Source of the DNA: Tetracentron sinense
Lineage: Eukaryota; Streptophyta; Magnoliopsida; Trochodendrales; Trochodendraceae
Assembly: GCA_015143295.1 (NCBI GenBank)
Contig: CM026565.1
Location: 16,688,548-16,752,547, forward strand
Length of the DNA stretch: 64,000 nt
Direction of reading: 5' to 3'
This document shows positions 37,580 through 49,924 of this stretch, one piece after another; position 1 is the first letter of the stretch; the number at the start of each line of letters is the position of its first letter. Below the pieces are notes generated by a model. It ran no database searches. It saw only the letters and a list, made by a program, of their open reading frames with translations, and had not been told where the DNA came from. The position numbers and the translations under genes are program-made.

Positions 37580-37586
37580 TCTAGAT

Positions 37587-40500
37587 ATGCGGGTTTATCT
37601 TTGGCTACTAACTACAATAATGTTATCAATGAATAATTTTCTTCTTTGGAATATTTGTGGAATTGTTAACTTAGCGTCTAAGTCTAGACTAAAACAATTA
37701 ATTTCGTCTAATAATATTTTGCTCATTGCTATTATGGAACCTAAAAACAATTTTCATTCTCTTCATGAAGTCTGTTCTTTTATAGGTATGGATAATCATC
37801 TGGATTCTCAAGTTTCCCATGCAAAGATTTGGTTATTTTGGAAGAGTCATATCCAAGTTTCTTTTATTTCCTCATCTGATCAAATTATTATTGTTGATAT
37901 CTCTTCTTTAGGTTTTACTCCCATTGAATGTGTTTTTATCTATGCTAAATGTAATAGTAGGGATCGAATATCTCTCTGGTAGGATCTTTGTGCTTGTTTC
38001 TCTTCTTTTGCAGGTCCATTTTTCATTGGGGGAGACTTAATGCTATTGCCAACTCTGATAAAAAGATGGGAGGGAGAGATGTTAACATTAAATCTCTCAC
38101 GGATTTTAATAATATGATTAATGATCTAGGTATGATGGATGTCGGATTTATTGGTAATAAATTCACGTGGTGCAATAATCAGGAGGGCTCGAATCGTATT
38201 TGCGCTAGATTAGATCGCATTCTCTTAAGCTCGAAGTGGAGTCTACATTTTAATAATTCTACTGTTTCTCATCTTACCAGGTTATCATCTGATCATTCTC
38301 CTCTTCTTCTTACTTTTGGTAAAGATGATGTTAGGAATCCTTCTTCGTTTAAATTTCAACAAATGTGGATTCATCATCCTGATTTTCATAGAATTGTTTA
38401 TGAGCCATGGGGTACTCCCATATATGCTAACCCGCTTATGTCCTTTTTAAAGCTTAAAAGACTTAAAATTTCTTTTAAAAGTTGGAATAAGAATTTTTTT
38501 GGTAATATTTTCCAAAAAATAAAAGATTTTGAGCTTCGAATTAACTACCTTGAGGATGATATTCAAACTTCCTAGGATATTGAGAAAGCCTCGCAATTAA
38601 ATAGACTTAAAGAAGAAATGCAAAATGTTCTTTTATATGAAAAAAATTTCTAGCGCCAAAAATCTAGAATTAAATGGCTCCAAGAAGGGGACAATAATAC
38701 TAGATTTTTCCATATGGTAACTAATTCTAGATGGGGAAAGAATTATATTTCCCGGATTCAAAATAATCAAGGTGATTGGATGGAGTCAAGGGAGGTTATT
38801 GGTAATGTTGCGGTCTCCTTCTTTAAAGAGTTATTAACTTCTTCTAATTGCTCAATTGATCACAATATTATCAACTTTATTCCTAGTCTTATTTCTGATG
38901 TTGATTATAATTCTATCTTGATTCCTCCTATGCTTGAAGAAATTAAAAATGTTGTTTTTAGTATGTTTGCTGATAGTGCTCCTGGACCAAAGGGATTTTC
39001 AGGTCACTTTTATCAATCTTGTTGGAATATCATTATGGATGAGCTTTTCAATGCTATTTCTTTTTTCTTTGTTTCTGTGGATATTCCTAAAGCTATTAAT
39101 GCTACTGATAATGCTCTTATTCTTAAATACAGTTCCCCTTTGACCTTTTCTTATTTAAGACCTACTAGTTTATGCAATTTTCTTTATAAAATCATTTCGA
39201 GATTATTGTCTAATCGGATTGGTAAGCTTCTTCCTAATATTATATCAGATGAGCAAAGTGGTTTCGTTAAAGGTAGAAAAATTATTGATAATATTAATTT
39301 AGCTCAAGAGATGGTGCAAGATAATGATAGGAAAACTCCGGGAGGAAATATCATTTTCAAATTCGATATGACTAAGGCTTATGATCGTATAGAATGGAAT
39401 TTCATTATTGTCATTCTCCAAAAGATGGGTTTCAATAATGCAGTTATCATATTAATTCAAGGTTGTCTTCTTAATCAATCTTTCTCTATTATTATTAATG
39501 GAAATCTTCAAGTTTTTTTTCAGAGTTCTCATGGGCTTTCGTCAAGGTGATACTCTCTCTCCTGCTCTCTTTATTTTGGTTGAGGAAGTTCTTAGCAGGG
39601 GCCTGAAATTAATCTCTGAAAGTCTCTCTAAATATAAACTGGAAGGTATGGTATTCCGATCACTAATCTTCTTTTTGCGGATGATACCTTAATTTTTTGT
39701 AATAGTAGAAAACAAAATATTAAAAAAAATCTTTGATTTTATTTCATCTTATGAGAAGTCTTCTGGACAGTTGATTAATCATGCTAAATGTGCATTCTAT
39801 TGCTCTTCAAAACCTGTAAGGGCGAGGAGTGTTGCTATCTCCAACTAGGTTGGGATCCCTAATAAAACTTTTCCTTTCACTTATCTTGGTGTCCCCCTCT
39901 ACAAAGGATGTTAAAAAATTGTAATTTTAATCATTTAGTAGATAAAATTCTTAATAAGATTGAAGGATGGAAAGGGAAGTTTTTATCTCCAGGAGGTAGG
40001 CTCATCCTTATTAAACATGTTTTGTCTTCTATACCTACTCACCTTTTAGCTGGGATTTATGTTCCAAAAGCTATCTCTGCCCTCATTGATAGATCTATGG
40101 CCAAATTCTTTTGGAATAATAGAATTGATCCCAAAAGGCGTCATTGGATTAAATGGAATTCTTGTTCTCTTCTCATACTAGAAGGTGGGCTGGGTATTAG
40201 GAAAATGAATGAATTTTCTTCAGCTTTTAGAATGAAACAAGCTTGGAAGCTTTATCAAAATGAGAATCTTTGGTCCAGATTTTTTAAATCTAAATTTCAA
40301 TTTAATCATATTTGGTATGCTTCCTCTCAACCTGGTTCTTCTAAAACTTGGATGCATATTTGTCATGTTTGTCAGGATGTGGTCTGTAATTTGAATGCTT
40401 TAATTGGTAATGGATCTAAAACTAACTTTCGGCTTGACTGCTGGTTTGGGGATGTTCCTCTCATTGTTAATGCTTCTAGCACTCATGTTTTCCCTCTAAT

Positions 40501-41733
40501 TTTGGATATGCTTGATAGTAATGGTAGATGGGACTTTAGTCTTGTTTCTGAATATCTTACTGATTCTATCATGACTGATATTAGAGCTGCAGGATTTTTT
40601 GTTTCTGACACTGATGATTCTTTTATATAGAAAATTAGTCCTAAAGGTAATTTTCAGTGAAATCAGCTTGGGAGATATTCTATTCCTCAGAAAAATTGGA
40701 CCAGGTATGTTTAGAATAATATTATTCCCAAAAAAATTCAAATCTTTAGTTAGAAGGTAATGTATGGAGCTATTCCTATTGAATATAAGATTCAATCTGC
40801 TGGTATTACTTTAGCTAGCTGTTGTTCTTGTTGTTCTCAAGAAAATATTGAATCATTATCTCATTTATTGTTTCAAAGTGATGTTGCAGGAAAGATCTGG
40901 AGGTATTTTGGTAACCATTGTTCTGTTCTCCCACATCCGAGTGATTCCATTCAATGTTTTCTTATGAGATGGTTCAGAGCTTCAAATAGGCGTAAAAAAG
41001 AGGTTCTTATTATGTTGCTTCTTATCATAATTTGGGAGATTTGGAAAAAAAGATATGCTTGTAGATTTCAAGATGTGCGCAAGCCTGGTGAGGTTATAAT
41101 TGCTAGCATTCAGAAATGGATGGCAGAGTTGGGAACCCTTCCGAATAAAAAGCCCTAGGATCTCTCTATCCTAAATAATAGGATTTCTAACGTCTTGAGA
41201 AGAATTTCTATTTCCTATTTCAGCTGGCTTTGGCCCCCAGGGAAGATTTAAAATAAATGTCGATGAGCTTCTAAAGGTAATCCAAGTTTAGCTGGAGGAG
41301 GTGGTATTCTTCGTTATCACTCTAGAGTGATGATCGCTTGTTTCTATGCCTTTTATGGTCATTGTTCTAGTTATGTTGCTGAGACAAGGGCTCTTCTAGA
41401 TGGTCTTTCTCTTTGTCAAAGGCTTAGCTACATGCAGATGGACGTAGAATCGGATGCTAAAACTCTTGTTCAAGCGTTGAAGGGTTCTATTAGCCATCCT
41501 TGAAAAATGTGGTACTGGAACAAGAAGATTTCTCAAATGATGAATATTTGTTCTTCTATTGATCACATTTTTAGGGAAACAAATATGGTTGCTGATTTCT
41601 TAGCTAATCATGGCTGCAATAATCAACTATCAGGAGAATTTTTGCCAAATCAAGATAATCCATCTTGGCTTTATTCTCTTATTTCCTTTGATCAAGTAGG
41701 TTTGGGTAATGTTAGACTAGATATGAATGATTG
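37587..41733 (+). pseudogene. LINE (L1 clade) ORF2: endonuclease, RT, zinc finger, RNase H
   Basis: The likely start is the ATG at 37629 (MNNFLLWNICGI); the frame is open from 37587. The APE-type endonuclease has MEPKNN, GGDLNAI (near 38030), FTWCNNQ and RLDRIL, then SDHSPL (near 38290). The reverse transcriptase has SAPGPKGFSGHF (near 38975), SDEQSGFVKGR (near 39250), KFDMTKAYDRIEWNF (near 39360), LRQGDTLSPALF (near 39540) and LLFADDTLIF (near 39670). A zf-RVT Cys/His region lies at 40810-40880 and an RNase H (RVT_3) with AETRALLDGL and VADFLANHG at 41250-41610. The frame is broken, for example by TAG codons at 37981 and 38574 and a frame change near 39540, so it is dead. An RNase H at the end of ORF2 is typical of one plant L1 subgroup. 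Confidence 0.9.
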
Positions 41734-41850
41734 ATTGTTGCTTTGTTTTGATTGGTTTTTAAGTACAGGGGTAAGGTTTATGTCCCTCCCTTCTTGTTCT
41801 TTTCTATGTGTTTTTTTTTATTGGGGTAAGGTTTTATGTCCCCCCCCCCT

Positions 41851-43377
41851 TAATATCCTAAACAAAAAAATATATATGGGTCTAAGGTGGAAAACCCATG
41901 GGCCAAAAGCCCACCATTTGTTTTAAATTTAAATTAAGGAGATAGAGACTAGTTTAGATAAGGTTATTTTAGATTAGATCTCTTTTAAAATCTTTAAAAT
42001 CTCTTAAAATTTTAAAAGAACTAAATACAAGAGAGAGAAAGAGAGAGAGAGAGAGAGATCGCAGGAAAAAGAGAAATAAATGAGAAATAAGAATTATGGA
42101 GAAGCATAGATCAAGCCCGAGAAAATGAGTGAAAAGTTCGAGTCAAAAGTTTTTGAGAGGAAATCAATAATCGAGAAAAAAAATCCAGGTAGGTTTTTTC
42201 CATTCTTTTTGTTATAATTAATTTGTAGTAAAAAAAATCAAATAAATGTTTGATAGTGATGATATTGTTACAAAAAATTCTAATTAGATGATGACGTGTT
42301 ATTTGAGATTTTCGGAATTATATTAGCATGCATTAATTTTTATTTGTTTATTATTGCACAAATAAAGTAGAAATCTATAAGATGAGATTTGTGAATGAAA
42401 AATATGTGATACAATAAATGTTATGTTGTAAATAGCATGTTATGCATGATTGATGCATTAAGGACGGTTATACGATGCCAAAAGTGAGAACCCCTAAAAT
42501 GATGAGTAAGCCAAGATCGTGGATCCTTGGGTGAAAGGCCCTAAAGCTCTTGAGGAAGATCCCTTACTTGGGATAGTCAGTTTGAGCGAAACTGATACTA
42601 AAATCGGTGATGATAGAAAGGTCGAGCTGGTGTAAAAATCAAGCCTTCATACTTGCATGACTCCTAATGTTAATTTAAATTTTTGTTAAGGTATTTATAT
42701 TGCACATATTTTTATTGTAAATTAATTGTAAGAAATAGAGTGGATTTTTCTTATTCGGCTTCATAGCTCATTAGACCTTCATGTCAATATTTTCAGGTAT
42801 GGAGTAATGGATGCTTGGAAGTAAGAAGAAATATGAAGACTTCTCTCATAATTTAGAATTAATTGCAAAATTAATGGACCATGTTTTAGTGGATATTTTA
42901 ATGTTTTAGTTTATTTAATTGAAATTATTGAATGATGTATGAACTTTGGAAGTAAATTTATTTTCTGGAATATGGATTAGTTTCATTTATATATTTTAGG
43001 AAGACATGACAGGTATAGAGACCAAATTTTAGTTTTAAATATTTTAAATAAAAGTAATGCGACATTGTTATTTTCTTCAAATTTTAAGTTTAGTTTTGGA
43101 AAAATAATTACAGAATATTTTTCCGTTATCAGAAAATTCTGAAATTTTATATGTAGTTCATAAACTTATAGAAGTATGTCCCTGTAAACTTTCAAGCCAA
43201 AATAATGTTGTTTATTATATTTCATAATTATTTATATGAAAAAAAACCTAAATTAATATACTTGAAATACCAATTACAAATTAAATTATTAATAATCCTC
43301 ACCCCCGAATTCTAGATCTCAGGCTGGACCATAGATAATGGGCTGAGTTGTGAGTATTTAGAAAATAGGGCGTGACA
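41851..43377 (+). repeat. LTR A of the three-LTR array
   Basis: 1,527 bp. It begins TTAATATCCTAAACAAA, carries a GA-repeat near 42029-42058 and ends GGGCGTGACA. It is followed by AAA and a primer-binding site with one or two changes (TGGTATCAATGC). Confidence 0.83.
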
Positions 43378-43799
43378 AAATGGTATCAATGCATCAATTA
43401 GTATTTCCTAGGGGTTTAAAAAAATGTGTGAGTAGTTATGATCGATCCAAAAAAAAAATTTGATTACCTATATTTTTATAATGTACTTAGAACCATCTAT
43501 AAGACATAATTAAGGTATTAATGGCACAAAAGTGGTATCCAATAATGAATTTTTAAGTAATTTTTAACTACTCGAATGATGTGTTATATGATACTTATGA
43601 TTTTTTTTACGACATATGAACATTACATTAATGACACTAGTATACATAATTCATAGACAAATGAGATCAGTTTTAAGAAATCTTATATGAAATGTATTTT
43701 CCTGAGGCAAATAGGAACCAGACGATACGAAGTTTATGAATTTGATACAGATGAGTATGTCTTAATTTCGAGGACGAAATTATTTTAAGGTGGGTAGTT

Positions 43800-45231
43800 T
43801 ATAATATCTTGAACAAAAAAAAATAATATGGGTCTAAGGTGGAAAACCCATGGGCCAAAAGCCCACCATTTGTTTTAAATTTAAATTAAGGAGATAGAGA
43901 TTAGTTTAGATAAGGTTAGTTTAGATTAGATCTCTTTTAAAATCTTTAAAATCGCTTTAAATTTTAAAAGAACTAAATACAAGAGAGAAAGAAAGTGAGA
44001 GATCGCAAGAAAAAGAGAAAGAAATGAGAAATAAGAATTATGAAGATGCATAAATTAAGCCTGAGAAAATGAGTGAAAAGTTCAAGTCGAAAGTTTTTGG
44101 GAGGAAATCAATAATCGAGAAAAAAAAATTCAGGTAGATTTTTGCCATTCTTTTTGTTATAATTAATTTGTAGTAAAAAAATCAAATAAATGTTTGATAG
44201 TGATAATATTGTTACAAAAAATTCTAATTAGATGATGACATATTATTTGAGATTTTCAAAATTATATTAGCATGCATTAATTTTTATTTGTTTATTATTG
44301 CACAAATAAAGTACAAATCTATAACATGAGATTTGTGAATAGATAAAAAATATGTGATACAGTGATTATTATGTTGTAAATAGCATGTTATGCATGATTG
44401 ATGCATTAAGGACGGTTATAATCAGTTTGACTGAAACTGGTACTAAAATCGGTGATGATAGTAAGACTGAGCTGGTGCGAAAATTGAGCCATCATACTTG
44501 CAGGACTCATAATGTTAATTTACAATTTTGTTAAGGTATTTATATTGCACAACTTTTTATTGTAAATTAATTGTAAGAAAGGGAGTAGATTTTTCCTATT
44601 GGGCTTCATAGCTCATTAGACCTTCATGTTAATATTTTTAGGTATAGAGTAATAGATGCTTGGAAGTAAAGAAGAAATATGAAGACTTCTCTCATAATTT
44701 ATAATTAATTACAAAATTAATGGACCATGTTTTAGTGGATATTTTTAATGTTTTTGTTTATTTAATTTTTTAAATTAGTGAATAATGTATGAACTTTGGA
44801 AGTAAATTTATTTTCTGGAATATGGATTAGTTTCATTTATATAGCTTAGGAAGACATAACAGGTATAGAGACCAAATTTTTGTTTTGAAGTATTTTAAAT
44901 AAAAGTAATGCGACATTGTTGTTTTCTTGAAATTTTAAGTTTAGTTTTGGAAAAATAATTACAGAATATTTTCCCGTTATCTGAAAATTCTGAAATTTTA
45001 TACGTAGTTCATAGACTTATAGATATATGTCCCTATAAACTTTCAGGCCAAAATAATTTCTTTTAAAATTTATTTCATAATTATTTATATGAAAAAAAAA
45101 CCTAAATTAATATACTTGAAATACCAATTATAAATTAAATTATTAATAATCTTCACCCCCGAATTCTAGATCTCAGGCCGGACCATAGATAATGGGTTGA
45201 GTTGTGAGCATTTAGAAAATGGGGCGTGACA
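43800..45231 (+). repeat. LTR B of the three-LTR array
   Basis: About 1,432 bp, roughly 0.1 kb shorter than LTRs A and C. It starts TATAATATCTTG after the purine tract and ends GGGGCGTGACA before a primer-binding site of standard sequence. Being internal, it serves as the 3' LTR of the first unit and the 5' LTR of the second. Confidence 0.83.
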
Positions 45232-45652
45232 AAATGGTATCAGAGCATCAGTTAGTAAACCCTAGGGGTTTAAAAAAATGTGTGAGTAGTCATGATCAAT
45301 CCAAAAAAAAAATTGATTACATATATTTTTATAATGTACTTATGACCATCTATAAGACATAATTAAAGCATTAATGGCACAAAAGTGATATCCAAGAATG
45401 AATGCTTGAATAATTTTTAATTACTCGAATGATGTGTTATATGATACTTATGATTTTTTTTACGACATATAAACATTACATTAATGACACTAGTATACAT
45501 AATTCATAAACAAATGAGATCAGTTTTCAGAAATCTTATATGAAATGTATTTTCCTGAGGCAAATAAAAACTATACGATACGAGGTTTATGAATTTAATA
45601 CAGATGAGTATGTCTTAATTTCGAGGACGAAATTATTTTAAGATGGGTAGTT

Positions 45653-47173
45653 TTAATATCCTGAACAAAAATAAATAAATATGGGTCTAAGGTGGAAAAC
45701 CTATGGGCCAAAAGCCCACCATTTATTTTAAATTTAAATTAAGGAGATAGAGATTATTTTAAATTAGATCTCTTTTAAAATCTTTAAAATCTCTTTAAAT
45801 TTTAAAAAAACTAAATACAAGAGAGAGAAAGAGAGAGAGAGATCGCAGGAAAAAGAGAAAGAAATGAGAAATAAGAATTATGGAGAAGCATAGATCAAGC
45901 CCGAGAAAATGAGTGAAAAGTTCGAGTCGAAAGTTTTTGGGAGGAAATCAATAATCGAGAAAAAAAATCCAGGTAAGTTTTTGCCATTCTTTTTGTTATA
46001 ATTAATTTGTAGTAAAAAAAATCAAATAAATGTTTGATGGTGATGATATTGTTACAAAAAATTTTAACTAGATGATGACATGTTATTTGAGATTTTTGGA
46101 ATTATATTTGCATGCATTAATTTTATTTGTTTATTATTGCACAAATAAAGTAGAAATATATAACATGAGATTTGTAAATAGATGAAAAATATGTGATACA
46201 ATGATTCTTATGTTGTAAATAACATATTATGCATGATTGATGCATTAAGAACGGTTATATGATGCCGTGGGTGAGAGCCTCTAAAATGATGAATAAGCCA
46301 GGATCGTGGATCCTTGGGTGAAAGGCCCTAAAGCCCTCGATGAAGATCCCTTGCTTGAGATAGTCAGTTTGACCGAAATTGGTACAGAAATCGGTGATGA
46401 TAGTAAGGCTAAGCTGGTGCAAAAATCGAGCTATCATACTTGCATGACTCATAATGTTAATTTACATTTTTGTTAAGGTATTTATATTGCATATCTTTTT
46501 ATTGTAAATTAATTATAAGAAAGGGAGTGGATTTTTCCTATTGGGCTTCATAGCTCATTAGTCTTTAATGTCAATATTTTCAGATATGGAGTAATGGATG
46601 CTTAAAAGTGAAGAAGAAATATGAAGACTTCTATCAAAATTTAGAATTAATTACAAAATTAATAGACCATGTTTTATTGGATATTTTTAATGTTTTTTTT
46701 TTAATTTAATTGCAATTAGTGATGAATGATGTATGAACTTTGGAAGTAAATTTATTTTCTGGAATATGGATTAGTTTCGTTTATATATCTTACGAAGACA
46801 TGACAGGTATAAAGACCAAATTTTAGTTTTAAATATTTTAAATAAAAGTAATGCGACATTATTGTTTTCTTGAAATTTTAAGTTTAGTTTTGGAAAAATA
46901 ATTACAGAATATTTTTCCATTATCAGAAAATTCTTAAATTTTATACGTAGTTCATAGACTTATAGAAGTATGTCCCTATAAAATTTCAGGCCAAAATAAT
47001 TTCATTTACTATTTATTTCATAATTATTTATATGAAAAAAAAACCTAAATTAATATACTTGAAATACAATTATAAATTAAATTATTAATAATCCTCACCC
47101 CCGAATTCTAGATCTCAGGCCGGACCATAGATAATGGGCTGAGTTGTGAGTATTTTGAAAATGGGGCATGACA
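45653..47173 (+). repeat. LTR C of the three-LTR array
   Basis: About 1,521 bp. It starts TTAATATCCTGAAC and ends GGGGCATGACA, immediately before the C-rich DNA of the LINE 3' UTR. It has the same GA repeat and layout as LTR A. Confidence 0.83.
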
Positions 47174-47262
47174 CCCTCCCCCCCCTATTTTTCATTATTA
47201 ATAAACTAGTAGGGGTCTGCCAAACCCCCCACTCCTCTTGAGTGGCTTTTAAAAAAAAAAAA

Positions 47263-48889
47263 CTTATATTGTGCATTGTGAAGAATTTATTTAAATATAC
47301 ATTGTTTTAATTCAATTAAATTTATTTAAAAATTATTTAATGATATTATAAAAATACTATAATATTAATGTAAAATGCATTTTCCCCAACTATAATTGGG
47401 GGCAAGAGGATATTACTTACTTAAATATAAATAGATTTATAAAAATTTTATGACAAATACCATGATATTAAAATAAATACTTAATCTGCATTTTATCCAA
47501 CTTTAAGCGGGAGAAAGATTCTAAGGTGAGTTGAGTAGAGCTAGGTAGGCTAGGATACATTTTCTAAATATAAATAAATTTATTTAATTATAAGTTATTA
47601 ATTTAAAGAGTCAAATCTAAATACATTTATTTATATAAAATTTCATTTGTAGATTATCCTTAACCTTACTTTATATAAAAATTTAATAAGAATCTAACAT
47701 TATTATATATACAAATTTTATAAGAATTTAAGCTTACTTAGGACTCCTTTACTATTTTGTGGAATTATATGGGACCATGAGAAACTCATGCCAAGGAAGA
47801 AGAAGACATGCATGGCAAAGCGGGCATGTTCAGATACCCTTCATGGAGACAATTAGCACTCGAGCCGTGTCTTGATAAGGCAAGAGGCGATTCGTATGGC
47901 ACCTGAGTGGGTTATGCATGCCAGGAACTGGGCTGGGCTCAGATTTCCTTCAGCCTTGAAAATTCAGACCAAAAATTGGGTTGTTAGGGTTAGTGATTGT
48001 GTGGCTTCGACGTTTGCTCTCGCAACACTCTTACCAACGATAGGACTTGCTTGGACGGTCTCAGTGATAGGGGCTGTTTCATACCTCAAGTTGCTCACAA
48101 CCTGACTGTTTTGCTTAGTAAATCTTTGGCTTTGTATGGACTCGAAACCCATGACAAGGGTAAGCTGCTTTCATTATCTCGTACAGTAAGTAGTAGATGG
48201 TAATCTACTGTGGCACACATGCACATATGCAAGCAAGGCATGGTGACCCTCCATTTAATGGATCCCATCTGGATACAGATCCTTTGAGGCCACTGCTCTC
48301 TAAAGTAGACCCTGTGCATATGACTATTGCAGGCTTGCACCAGTTACCAGTGTATTCTGGAAAGGTAGAATTTTTGTTTTTTAAATTCCAAAATACCCCA
48401 TTTTCAAAGTATCGTTAAATTTTCAATCTACACCACTCAGACTCTTACACCCCCAAAAACAACCCTCATCTTCTTCCTAAATCTAATCTTGGAAATAGTT
48501 GAATTCAATACAGTTCTTAGTTGGCAATCCAAGCAACCTTCCTTTTCAAATCCCTAAAAAGGTCAACCGCGATTAATGTACAAACCAAATAGCAAGAGAA
48601 AGATAAGATGGAGAAAAGAGGTTTACCTTAGTCTTGGAGAAGAAACAATTGTGTTTGAAGAAAAATATTTGTTGGAGAAGCAACGTACATTGTGAATATG
48701 ATAGAGAAGAATCATAATTTATTAAAGACAATGCTAAATAGAATCCTAATTTGTAAGTAGGTATTAATTAGAATTCTACTTAGATACAATCATGCACCTA
48801 ATAAATAGACTTGGGTCCCACATAATACATACATTATAATTTTTTACTATATATTATAATATTTTTTTTTTATAAATAGTGAAGGGTAA
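47263..48889. other. AT-rich spacer with an unassigned coding-like patch
   Basis: Mostly AT-rich DNA. At 47870-48370 composition is closer to coding and short open frames appear (for example RFPSALKIQTKNWVVRVSDC from about 47940), but they shift frame and match nothing I know. They may be a gene fragment or chance. No RNA gene or mobile-element ends were recognised here. Confidence 0.35.
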
Positions 48890-48948
48890 TTACGTCCACA
48901 TTAAATTTTGCATACTCCTTTTACTATTATTAGTAGAATGAATATATA
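48890..48948 (-). mobile_element. Second Helitron-like 5' end, inverted
   Basis: Read on the - strand from about 48942 it begins TCATTCTACTAATAATAG and continues GTATGCAAAATTTAATGTG. This matches the 5' end of the + strand element at 48955 (TCATTCTACTAATAAAAG...GTATACAAAACTTTACT). The two starts face away from a shared (AT)n core. Its 3' end was not found. Alternatively the pair is one hairpin MITE of about 170 bp. Confidence 0.35.
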
Positions 48949-49139
48949 TATATATCATTCTACTAATAAAAGTACAAGCAGTATACAAAACTTTACTTAG
49001 ACATAAATGCCCTTATTTTATAAATAACTTAGAGTTTAACCAAACTTTTAAAATTAAATTATAATAAGTAAGACCTATTAATAAATACTCCCTATAAATA
49101 TAAAACATTAGTAATCCAAGGACTCCTTAACGGGGAAGG

Positions 49140-49590
49140 ATTCTTTCTAAGAGTCCGTACCGAAAGATGTTCCTCTAAATTGGTTTACCTGATTCTTCTT
49201 CCTTCAAAGCCTTTATATCTCCATATTCCTAAGTCCATAAAGCTATTTACCATAATACCTTCACCGCTTTGAATGGTGAAGATTGAAGAAGCTATCTTTA
49301 GGCTTCGTTCTTCATGTACTAAACAGGGTCCAAGAGATCCCTTCCGTGAATTGCTATGCACATTGGAATTTTCACCTGTTTAGGCAGGTCTCTGTACTCA
49401 CAAGAGACTTCTTCATCAAGCTTTGGCAAATGGAGAAAAATCGAAAATGCCAGAGCCATCGACGGGTAAAAGATACAGGGTGAAACCTTGAATTCTTTAA
49501 CCACATCAAACACATCAGTACCGAAGATAAGAGAGGGAGATACACGTTTCAATCTTAACATAATCAGGAAGGTCATCGAAGCTAACATAT
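49140..49590 (-). pseudogene. UGT72B-like glucosyltransferase gene fragment
   Basis: - strand translation gives DVVKEFKVSPCIFYPSMALA, LFLHLPKLDE-like HLPKLDEEVSCEYRDLP and IHGRDLLDPV (49560-49320). Further on in other frames it gives EGIMVNSFMDL and ALKEEESGKP (about 49275-49190). Upstream, LPDYVKIETCISLS (about 49585-49545) joins directly to FGTDVFDV, skipping residues present in the family. This order and wording match the middle of hydroquinone/arbutin-type UDP-glucosyltransferases (UGT72B). The N-terminal catalytic His region and the C-terminal PSPG box are missing and the frame shifts at least twice, so it is dead. Its position inside the proposed Helitron suggests capture. Confidence 0.8.
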
Positions 49591-49924
49591 ATGAGGAAGA
49601 AAAACAAAACTTATACTTTTCAGAAGGACGGATTACTTTCTTGATCAGATCAATTCAAAATACCATTCAAGTATTTCTCTTCACTGCACTAAGCTTTGTA
49701 TTTGTCTTCACTACACTAAGCTTTCAGGTACTAGAAGAAAAAAAATAATGTCACATTGAAAATATGGTTAATTTGCCAAGGTTCATGTAGTCTGGAATTA
49801 GAAGGGCAATGAGATTGCATCCCTTTTAATTAGTAGATGTTTCCAATTCAACTTCTTGAAGTAGCGTGTAGGGCTTTAAGAGAGACTTTCCACCGACAAA
49901 TAAGAATGCATAAACGATTAACCA

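Larger units (their letters stand above)
41851..47173 (+). mobile_element. Non-autonomous LTR array: LTR-spacer-LTR-spacer-LTR
   Basis: Three near-identical LTRs (41851-43377, 43800-45231, 45653-47173) are separated by two short internal regions (43378-43799 and 45232-45652). Each internal region starts with an initiator-Met primer-binding site (43381; TGGTATCAGAGC at 45235-45246) and ends with TTTCGAGGACGAAATT plus a purine tract (AAGGTGGGTAG). No coding sequence is present. LTR ends are TTAATATCC... and ...GGGGCGTGACA. LTR-to-LTR differences look like about 5 percent. This fits a TRIM/LARD-like non-autonomous gypsy derivative that became tandem through unequal recombination between LTRs. 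The long-LTR, tiny-interior ratio is unusual. No clear target duplication can be read because it sits in a C-run. Confidence 0.85.
37491..47262 (+). mobile_element. L1 LINE, 3' part, with poly(A) tail; split by a three-LTR array
   Basis: ORF1 end, ORF2 and 3' UTR (41734-41850) are followed, after the array at 41851-47173, by the last 89 bp (47174-47262). That last piece contains an ATTAATAAA motif and ends in a run of about 12 A at 47251-47262. The C-rich runs on both sides of the array (41841-41849 and 47174-47185) show the 3' UTR was entered there. Upstream ORF1 pieces lie at 15446-15600 and 18022-18070. About 4.6 kb of LINE is thus spread over 31.8 kb. The 5' end and its target copy are not in the window. 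Confidence 0.8.

Noticed and set aside
37587-41733. An active LINE ORF2
   Set aside because: Domains are well recognisable but the frame has stops and frame changes, and the element is split by other insertions.
47200-47262. Helitron 3' end (ACTAGT after a GGGGT...ACCCC stem on the - strand)
   Set aside because: The sequence continues the LINE 3' UTR and ends in poly(A); the stem is short and the CTAG can be chance.
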